DNA of 57,223 nucleotides. It comes from Thermoleophilia bacterium (GTDB lineage: Bacteria; Actinomycetota; Thermoleophilia; Gaiellales; SKUG01). The notes beneath the pieces are model-generated. The model did not search any database. It was not told where the DNA came from and saw nothing but the letters and a program-made list of their open reading frames with translations. Shown here in pieces: positions 53,225-57,223 of this stretch (positions are counted from its first letter, which is position 1; each line of letters starts with the position of its first letter). Made by a program: the position numbers and the translations under genes. Location of the stretch: positions 1 through 57,223 of the forward strand of contig JAOPYQ010000046.1 of NCBI GenBank assembly GCA_025964555.1. Reading direction: 5' to 3'.

Positions 53225-54142
53225 ATGCCCTCGGTCGCCTTCCCCACGGCACGAGCACTGCGATCCACGCGCAAGCCCATGCGCGAGATCACTGACGCCC
53301 AGCGCGTCAAGCTCAAGAAGCGCATGCGCGGCACGATCGTGCTGTTCTGCACGTCGCTCGCCTTCCTCGTCCTGTTCCCCGTCGCCGCCTGGTCGGCCGA
53401 CGACAAGCAGGTCGACTCGCTCATCCAGCTCGCGCTCTACCTCGGCGGCCTCTCGCTGCTGCCGTTCGCGATCATGACGCTGACGAGCTTCCTCCGCATC
53501 GTCGTCGTGCTCAGCTTCCTCCGCTCGGGCCTCGGCGCACAGAACGTGCCGCCGAACATCGTCATCATCGCCCTCGCGCTGTTCCTGTCACTGTTCGTCA
53601 TGGGCCCGACGGTGGACGCCATCAACAAGGACGCGCTCCAGCCCTACCAGGCGGACAAGATCAGCTTCGAGCAGGCGGTCGTGAAGGCCAAGACGCCGCT
53701 CAAGGGCTTCATGGTCAAGCAGATCTCCGGCTCCAACTCGCGCAAGGAGATCAAGACGTTCTACTCGCTCGCCCGGGACCAGAAGTCGACCGTCGCCTGC
53801 CGCACCACTGACATCGACACCAAGACGGGCGAGACCAAGAACTGCCTCATCACCCCCGAGCAGTTCGAGCAGCTGGGCGACAAGGCCCCGAACGCGCTGC
53901 CGATCCGCGTGGTGATCCCGGCCTTCATCATCTCCGAGCTCAAGAAGGCGTTCATCATGGGCTTCGCGGTACTGCTGCCGTTCCTGGTGATCGACATGGT
54001 GATCTCCAACATCCTGCTCTCGCTCGGCATGTTCATGCTGCCGCCGGTCGTCATCTCGCTCCCCTTCAAGATCCTGCTCTTCGTGCTCGCCGGTGGCTGG
54101 ACCATGGTGGTCAAGTTCATCGTCATGGGATTCAACTACTAG
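53225..54142 (+). CDS. fliP: Flagellar export gate protein FliP
   Basis: A 305-residue core component of the export gate. Four hydrophobic segments lie near 36-57, 67-97, 111-131 and 243-300. The family motifs are LTSFLRIVVVLSFLRSGLGAQNVPPN, FIISELKKAFIMGF and LLPFLVIDMVISNILLSLGM. The extracytoplasmic loop (about 132-225) is longer than usual and carries two cysteines (C192, C207). The start follows AGGAG; ATG at 53279 (MREITD) is an alternative. Confidence 0.95.
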   Translation: MPSVAFPTARALRSTRKPMREITDAQRVKLKKRMRGTIVLFCTSLAFLVLFPVAAWSADDKQVDSLIQLALYLGGLSLLPFAIMTLTSFLRIVVVLSFLRSGLGAQNVPPNIVIIALALFLSLFVMGPTVDAINKDALQPYQADKISFEQAVVKAKTPLKGFMVKQISGSNSRKEIKTFYSLARDQKSTVACRTTDIDTKTGETKNCLITPEQFEQLGDKAPNALPIRVVIPAFIISELKKAFIMGFAVLLPFLVIDMVISNILLSLGMFMLPPVVISLPFKILLFVLAGGWTMVVKFIVMGFNY

Positions 54143-54156
54143 GAAGCTGACCTACC

Positions 54157-54426
54157 ATGGAATCCGTCCTCACAGAACTCGCTGCGACCGCCCTCATGAA
54201 GGTGCTCATCTGGAGCGCGCCCGCGGTGCTCGCCGGCCTCCTCGTCGGCTTCATGATCTCGCTGTTCCAGGCGGTCACGCAGATCCAGGAGCAGACGCTC
54301 ACGTTCGTGCCGAAGATCATCGCCGTGTTCGTCGTGCTGCTCGTCACCGGCGGCTGGATGATCGGTGAGATCCAGCTGTTCACGCAGGACACCTACAACG
54401 CCGTCGACTCGCTCGTTCGCCACTGA
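54157..54426 (+). CDS. fliQ: Flagellar export gate protein FliQ
   Basis: An 89-residue protein of two membrane helices with the typical APAVLAGLLVGFMISLFQAVTQIQEQTLTFVPKI core. It forms the gate helix with FliP and FliR. It lies 14 nt after fliP and 9 nt before fliR, in the standard order. Confidence 0.96.
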   Translation: MESVLTELAATALMKVLIWSAPAVLAGLLVGFMISLFQAVTQIQEQTLTFVPKIIAVFVVLLVTGGWMIGEIQLFTQDTYNAVDSLVRH

Positions 54427-54435
54427 CCTGCCGAC

Positions 54436-55422
54436 GTGTCGCTTCTCGCCAACATCCCCACGATCGATCCCGCGGAGGCTGCGCGGACGTTCGGCGACAT
54501 CGTCGGAACCGACGATCCGCAGATGTTCCTCATCGTGGGCGTCGCGGTGCTGGCCCGCATCCTCGGCTTCATGGTCGTCGCCCCGTTCTTCGGTGGCATG
54601 AACATCCCGATGACCGCCCGAGTGGGCTTCTCGGTCATCCTCACCGCCGTGCTGACGCCGTACGCGATGGGCACCGTCGCGCCGGTCATGGCCAAGGAGC
54701 TCGAGGGCGGCGGCGCGTTCGACCTGCTGCTGCTCTGCGTCAACCAGGTCTTCATCGGCCTGTTCCTCGGCTTCTGCGCGAGCTTCATCTTCTACGCCAT
54801 CGAGAGCGCAGGTCGCATCATCGACACGCAGCGCGGCTCGAACATGTCGGACCTCATCGCACCGTCGACGGGCGAGCGCACCTCGCCGACCGGCCAGTTC
54901 CTCATGCAGATCGCGCTCATGATCCTGCTCGTGAGCGGCATGCACATGGAGATGCTCTCCGGCTTCCTCAACACCTTCGAGGTGTTCCCGCCGACGCTCG
55001 GCCTCGAATGGCTCGGCGATCCGCTTGCCAACACCGCGAAGCACCCGGAGCTGCAGGGCGTCATCGCGGCGTTCGCGGAGATGAGCGGCGCGTCGCTGCT
55101 GCTGACCCTGCAGATCGCGGCGCCGGCGATGATCACGCTGATGCTCACGGACGTGCTGCTCGGCATCATCAACCGCGGTGCGCCGCAGGTGAACGTGTTC
55201 GCGCTCAGCCAGGTCGTGAAGGGCCCGATCGGCATCGCGGCACTCATGATCGCGCTGCTGCCGACCTGGAACTACGTGCGTGACCACGCACTGCCGCGCA
55301 TCACCACCGGCGAGCACTCGATCACCGCGATCGCCGAGAAGATGCAGGCGAGCGACGTCGAGGCCAAGCGCGCCGACCGCGAGCAGGCTTCCTCCCCCGA
55401 CTCGGACGGGGAGGTGAGCTGA
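54436..55422 (+). CDS. fliR: Flagellar export gate protein FliR
   Basis: A 328-residue polytopic protein with the FliR pattern: RILGFMVVAPFFGG, NIPMTARVGFSVILT, QRGSNMSDLIAP and AAPAMITLMLTDVLLGIINRGAPQVNVFALS. A basic, disordered tail of about 45 residues extends past the last helix. The GTG start is directly after fliQ. The flhB start follows the stop with no gap. Confidence 0.95.
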   Translation: MSLLANIPTIDPAEAARTFGDIVGTDDPQMFLIVGVAVLARILGFMVVAPFFGGMNIPMTARVGFSVILTAVLTPYAMGTVAPVMAKELEGGGAFDLLLLCVNQVFIGLFLGFCASFIFYAIESAGRIIDTQRGSNMSDLIAPSTGERTSPTGQFLMQIALMILLVSGMHMEMLSGFLNTFEVFPPTLGLEWLGDPLANTAKHPELQGVIAAFAEMSGASLLLTLQIAAPAMITLMLTDVLLGIINRGAPQVNVFALSQVVKGPIGIAALMIALLPTWNYVRDHALPRITTGEHSITAIAEKMQASDVEAKRADREQASSPDSDGEVS

Positions 55423-57006
55423 GTGGCCGGTGAAGACAAGCATTCAAAGAAGCATCCAGCTTCAGCGAAGAAGCGCAAGGACCTCAAGAAGAAGGGTACG
55501 GTCCCGAAGTCCCAGGACATGCCGATGGCGTTCGGCCTCATCGCAGCCTTCGGCGCGATGCTCGGGATGAAGGGCATGTTCATGGAGCGCTTCCGCGCCA
55601 TGATGCAGGGCGACGAGAGCTACTTCGCGGCGATCAAGGACGTCGGCACGCCCGACGGGATCGACACCACCGCACTGATCCTGCGCGTGATGGTGGACGT
55701 GGCGATGATCTCCGGCCCGATCCTGTTCGCGGTGCTCACGATGGCAGTCGTCATCAACGTGGCGCAGACCGGCCTCATCATCACCGGCGAGCAGCTCAAG
55801 CCGGACATCAAGAAGATCAATCCGATGACCAAGCTCAAGTCGTGGTTCTCGATCAAGAGCGCGCAGGAGCTGCTCAAGTCGCTCGGCAAGATCCTCATCG
55901 CGTCGTTCCTGGGCTGGCTCGTGCTCAAGGGCTCGATGCCGGCGATCAGCGAGGCCGTGTCGATCGACCAGGTGACCGGGTGTCAGGAGACCGAGTGCGC
56001 CGCGGCGCTCATGATGCTCGGCGCGGGCGTCATCAAGAAGCTCTTCATCTACATCATCATCCTGTACGTGGTGATCGCGATCATCGACTTCGGCTTCCAG
56101 AAGAAGAACTTCGAGACCGAGCACAAGATGACCGACAAGGAAGTCAAGGACGAGTACAAGAACTCGGAAGGCGATCCGTACCAGAAGGGCAAGCGACGCC
56201 AGATGGCGCAGCAGATCGCCATGCAGACCGCGCAGGAGCACGTGCCGCAGTCCGACGTCGTGGTCATCAACCCGACCGAGCTGGCGATCGCGCTCAAGTA
56301 CGACCCCGACGTGTCACCGGTGCCGTGGGTCGTCGCCAAGGGCGAGGTGCACGACGCCGACGAGATCCGCAAGAGCGCGCGCGGCGCGGGTGTGCCGGTC
56401 GTGCGAAACAAGCCGCTCGCGCGTGCCCTGTACGAGCTGTGCGAGATCGGCGACATCGTGCCCGAGGAGCTGTACCGGCCGGTCGCGGAGATCCTGGCGT
56501 ACGTGTTCCAGCTCAAGGAGCAGACACGCGTCGACTCGAACCAGGCCGCCCAGGCGAGCCAGGTAGCGGTGAACGCGAACGACGCGGCGGCTGCGGCCTC
56601 GCGCCTCGAGGCGGACGCCGAGGGCGTCCACGACCTGGCGGCGATCGCCGTGCCGGTCGACCCCATGCATCCTGCGGCGAGCGCGGCTTCGGCCAGCTTG
56701 GCGGCAGGTACGCCCGTGAGTGCGACGGCTGCTGGGGCCGCCGTCGCACCGGGCATGTACACCGGTGCCGTTGGCACCACCACCGCTCCGGGCGTCACAG
56801 CCCAGGGCATCGCTCCGGGTACCAACCAGGCGTGGGGCCTGGCTGCTGCCGATCACGAGCGAACGCAACCTCGCACGGCGAGCGGGAGCACCGGCACGTG
56901 GGGTGCCGCTCCCGCCGCCGCGCAGGCTGCGGATCACGGTACCGACCATGCGGGCGCAAGCGCACACGCCCATGCGGGCGACGACGATCGGTTCAGCTGG
57001 ACCTGA
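55423..57006 (+). CDS. flhB: Flagellar export switch protein FlhB, long-tailed
   Basis: A 527-residue FlhB. Four membrane helices span about 33-220. The cytoplasmic domain has the self-cleavage motif N283-P-T-E286 in VVINPTELAIALKYD, where nearly all FlhB and SctU proteins have NPTH. Residues about 371-527 are an extra Ala/Thr/Gly/His-rich tail. The loop between helices holds C187 and C192. FlhB switches export from rod/hook to filament substrates. The GTG start abuts the fliR stop. flhA probably lies beyond the window. Confidence 0.93.
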   Translation: MAGEDKHSKKHPASAKKRKDLKKKGTVPKSQDMPMAFGLIAAFGAMLGMKGMFMERFRAMMQGDESYFAAIKDVGTPDGIDTTALILRVMVDVAMISGPILFAVLTMAVVINVAQTGLIITGEQLKPDIKKINPMTKLKSWFSIKSAQELLKSLGKILIASFLGWLVLKGSMPAISEAVSIDQVTGCQETECAAALMMLGAGVIKKLFIYIIILYVVIAIIDFGFQKKNFETEHKMTDKEVKDEYKNSEGDPYQKGKRRQMAQQIAMQTAQEHVPQSDVVVINPTELAIALKYDPDVSPVPWVVAKGEVHDADEIRKSARGAGVPVVRNKPLARALYELCEIGDIVPEELYRPVAEILAYVFQLKEQTRVDSNQAAQASQVAVNANDAAAAASRLEADAEGVHDLAAIAVPVDPMHPAASAASASLAAGTPVSATAAGAAVAPGMYTGAVGTTTAPGVTAQGIAPGTNQAWGLAAADHERTQPRTASGSTGTWGAAPAAAQAADHGTDHAGASAHAHAGDDDRFSWT

Positions 57007-57223
57007 TCGGCTGAATGCCGACGGTGTTCACCCGGTCGGTGGATGACGTCACAAAACGTGTAGGCCGGACGCAATATCGCGACGTCGCGTGACGAAATGC
57101 ACGTGTCACGTGATCGCCGTAGCGAACTGTGCTGTGAACCGTGCGCTCGAACGGGCGGCAGTTGTCACACTCTTGAGGCAGAACGTGCGAATGGTGTGAC
57201 ACATCGGACGAGATGCTGTCGCC
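57007..57223. promoter_or_regulatory. Region downstream of flhB with palindromes
   Basis: No gene is visible in the last 217 bp. It holds a 12-bp palindrome CGCGAC-GTCGCG (57078-57089), several GTCACG/GTGAC copies (57048-57115), a GTCACAC at about 57166-57172 and a TGTGACACA at 57195-57203. It is probably the regulatory region of the next gene. Confidence 0.4.

Noticed and set aside
30780-57006. Canonical sigma28 promoters (TAAA-N15-GCCGATAA)
   Set aside because: None was found upstream of the flagellar blocks; only the divergent TTGC/TTTA-N15-GTCG form is present.

Overview
The window is a high-G+C (roughly two-thirds G+C by eye) bacterial chromosome segment. It looks like a motile actinobacterium, and a Thermoleophilia-type lineage such as Patulibacter/Solirubrobacterales is plausible. 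This is inference from gene content: RipA-like NlpC/P60 hydrolases, an ECF transporter module next to truA, TyrS, a FliA/WhiG-like sigma factor, GTG starts, and many genes with a -10-like hexamer only 6-9 nt before the start codon (probably leaderless mRNAs). No prophage, transposase or CRISPR array was seen.

Positions 1-31.7 kb are mostly housekeeping and envelope genes: a 5'-clipped tRNA-Pro; a GST-like protein; a STAS protein; ssb; a Nif3-like metal protein; an acyl-CoA ligase coupled to an enolase-superfamily enzyme; a DUF4097 protein; a GH13 glucosidase; a patatin; two RipA-like endopeptidases around a uppP group; a LuxR regulator coupled to a PBP4-type peptidase; a histidine kinase-surE-ligA operon; an ecfA-ecfA/T fusion-truA operon; an amidase; an alpha/beta hydrolase; and two DcrB-fold proteins.

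From about 30.8 kb to the end lies a flagellar locus coding for rod, MS-ring, C-ring and export parts. It starts with the FliA-like sigma gene and continues in four blocks: (1) flgB-flgC-fliE-[FliF RBM2 paralogue]-fliF-[fliG-like]-fliH, (2) fliI-fliJ-fliK, (3) fliM-fliN-fliO, (4) fliP-fliQ-fliR-flhB. The blocks are separated by unrelated, mostly opposite-strand genes: an ECF sigma-ogt pair; a PAS protein, a metallopeptidase, CapA, TyrS and a propeller protein; and a secreted protein. The sigma gene and all four blocks are preceded by the same promoter signature, TTGC/TTTA-N15-GTCG-NNCNNN-GG. I infer that they form one regulon despite being split.

The machinery departs from textbook flagella. 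A stand-alone, membrane-anchored copy of the FliF RBM2 domain precedes fliF. The protein in the fliG position appears to end before the torque domain. FliM starts without the CheY-binding peptide. FliN has a long disordered N-terminus with four Asp-Trp motifs. FlhB has NPTE instead of NPTH and a tail of about 157 residues. Several exported loops of FliF, the RBM2 paralogue, FliP and FlhB carry pairs of cysteines. flhA, flgD/E, flagellin and motAB are not in the window.
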